Below, one piece after another: positions 63,447-64,000 of a DNA stretch of 64,000 nucleotides (its first letter is position 1; every line of letters starts with the position of its first letter). Origin of the DNA: Polynucleobacter sp. GWA2_45_21 (GTDB lineage: Bacteria > Pseudomonadota > Gammaproteobacteria > Burkholderiales > Burkholderiaceae); NCBI RefSeq assembly GCF_001830325.1, contig NZ_MHZG01000001.1, forward strand, positions 310,001 through 374,000. The letters are read 5' to 3'. Both the position numbers and the translations under genes were made by a program. The notes beneath the pieces are model-generated. The model saw only the letters and a list, made by a program, of their open reading frames with translations. It searched no databases and was not told the DNA's origin.

Positions 63447-63476
63447 AAAAAGGCAGAAATCACTTTCTGCCTTTTT
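63447..63476. terminator. Bidirectional terminator between galU and tusA
   Basis: Perfect 13-bp inverted repeat AAAAAGGCAGAAA / TTTCTGCCTTTTT with a TCAC loop, between convergent genes. A and T tracts on both sides suit both directions. Confidence 0.9.
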
Positions 63477-63511
63477 CTTTGATGCTGAGAGTTTCAGACG
63501 TTTAAAGCACC

Positions 63512-63751
63512 CTATCTTCTCTTGAGGAAGAAAACCAATACATCGCCCTCGGTAGTACTGGAAAGTAATTCATTGCCAGTCTGTTTTGCAAAGGCAGGAA
63601 AGTCATTTGCCGCACCTGAGTCAGTAGCCTTGACTTTCAGGACTTGACCAGATTGCATTGTGGCTAAAGCCTTCTTAGTACGTAAGATCGGCAAAGGGCA
63701 ATTCATGCCAATGGCATCGACCTCGAGATCAAATTCAATGGGATTACTCAC
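63512..63751 (-). CDS. tusA: Sulfurtransferase TusA family protein
   Basis: A 79-aa protein with the family core [19 protein letters not shown] containing the active Cys-Pro. It relays sulfur, for example for tRNA thiolation. The start is GTG and overlaps the alaS stop by four bases (GTGA), so it is translated from the alaS transcript. Confidence 0.93.
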   Translation of the reverse strand: MSNPIEFDLEVDAIGMNCPLPILRTKKALATMQSGQVLKVKATDSGAANDFPAFAKQTGNELLSSTTEGDVLVFFLKRR

Positions 63752-64000
63752 TTAGAGGCCACCCAATCTTTCACACCAGCTAATGCCGCGCCCAACTTGC
63801 TTGGGTCAGTACCGCCAGCCATCGCCATCTCTGGTTTGCCGCCACCCTTGCCACCAACCTGCTGGGCAACAAAGTTCACCAAGTCACCCGCTTTAACTTT
63901 GGCAATCGAATCTGCAGTCACGCCAGCAATGAGGCTGACCTTATCACCCTGCACAGAAGCCAAGACAATTGCGGCTGTTTTCAATTTCGCCTTTAAGGCA
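63748..64000 (-). CDS. alaS: Alanyl-tRNA synthetase (partial, C-terminal end)
   Basis: The last 83 codons of AlaS, the DHHA1/C-Ala end: [20 protein letters not shown], a glycine-rich [18 protein letters not shown], and a final WVASK. The reading frame stays open to the right edge of the window. Upstream regions are outside. Confidence 0.93.
   Translation of the reverse strand, partial: ALKAKLKTAAIVLASVQGDKVSLIAGVTADSIAKVKAGDLVNFVAQQVGGKGGGKPEMAMAGGTDPSKLGAALAGVKDWVASK

Noticed and set aside
1..64000. CRISPR array
   Set aside because: The only regular repeats (20766-20825, 31211-31265, 35235-35263, rpoD coding repeats) have no unique spacers of CRISPR length and no cas genes are near.

Overview
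The window reads as a freshwater betaproteobacterium of the Burkholderiaceae, most likely Polynucleobacter or a close relative. The basis is gene order (rpsU-yqeY-dnaG-rpoD, folE2-dxs-ispA-xseB, polA-DUF2782-thrB), the product families, and compact moderate-GC genes with short intergenic gaps. The assignment is inference from the sequence; no database search was run.

Layout. 1-960 is the end of a cytochrome c maturation locus (ccmA, ccmB). 1.1-11.4 kb is an accessory block rich in light and DNA-repair functions: an FeS-type (6-4) photolyase, a DASH cryptochrome, and the small families DUF2452, DUF3833, chalcone-isomerase-like, DCC/DUF393, TIGR03643, DUF2237 and DUF2256, plus a histone-deacetylase-like hydrolase. 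11.5-22.3 kb holds membrane and stress genes (SphA-like outer membrane protein, two K+ channel-type proteins, eRF1-like protein, amidohydrolase, cupin, a two-domain nitrilase, a GlcD-like oxidase), with a perfect FNR/ANR-type box and a Fur-like box.

22.5-37.5 kb is an integration hot spot in a tRNA gene with anticodon CAU that sits directly downstream of rpoD. Fragments of that tRNA occur five times: two 5' halves (31947-31985, 37481-37519), two 3' halves (22477-22521, 30044-30083) and one complete copy (31499-31787). The complete copy is interrupted right after the anticodon by a 212-nt group I intron closely resembling the Azoarcus tRNA-Ile intron. A second, truncated copy of such an intron is attached to one 3' half. 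The fragments flank a 5.5-kb AT-rich element with two tyrosine recombinases and small unknown genes, a remnant of another integrase, a GC-rich AAA+ ATPase/hydrolase cassette, a HTH-ATPase-STAS regulator behind three 21-bp repeats, a thioesterase, and a GlxA-type regulator broken by one in-frame TGA.

37.5-64 kb returns to core genome: rpoD with a very long Lys/Ala/Pro-rich N-terminus, dnaG, yqeY and rpsU (macromolecular synthesis operon with a terminator after rpsU), divergent tsaD, then folE2, the isoprenoid genes dxs-ispA-xseB, a Rieske oxygenase, sulfurtransferase, ZIP transporter, Tat-exported dienelactone hydrolase, polA, thrB, uvrD, valS, galU, tusA and the 3' end of alaS.

The most striking observation is the group I intron occupying exactly the anticodon-loop core at which the elements recombined. 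Two genes carry single in-frame nonsense codons (a histidine phosphatase between signal peptide and mature domain, and glxA).
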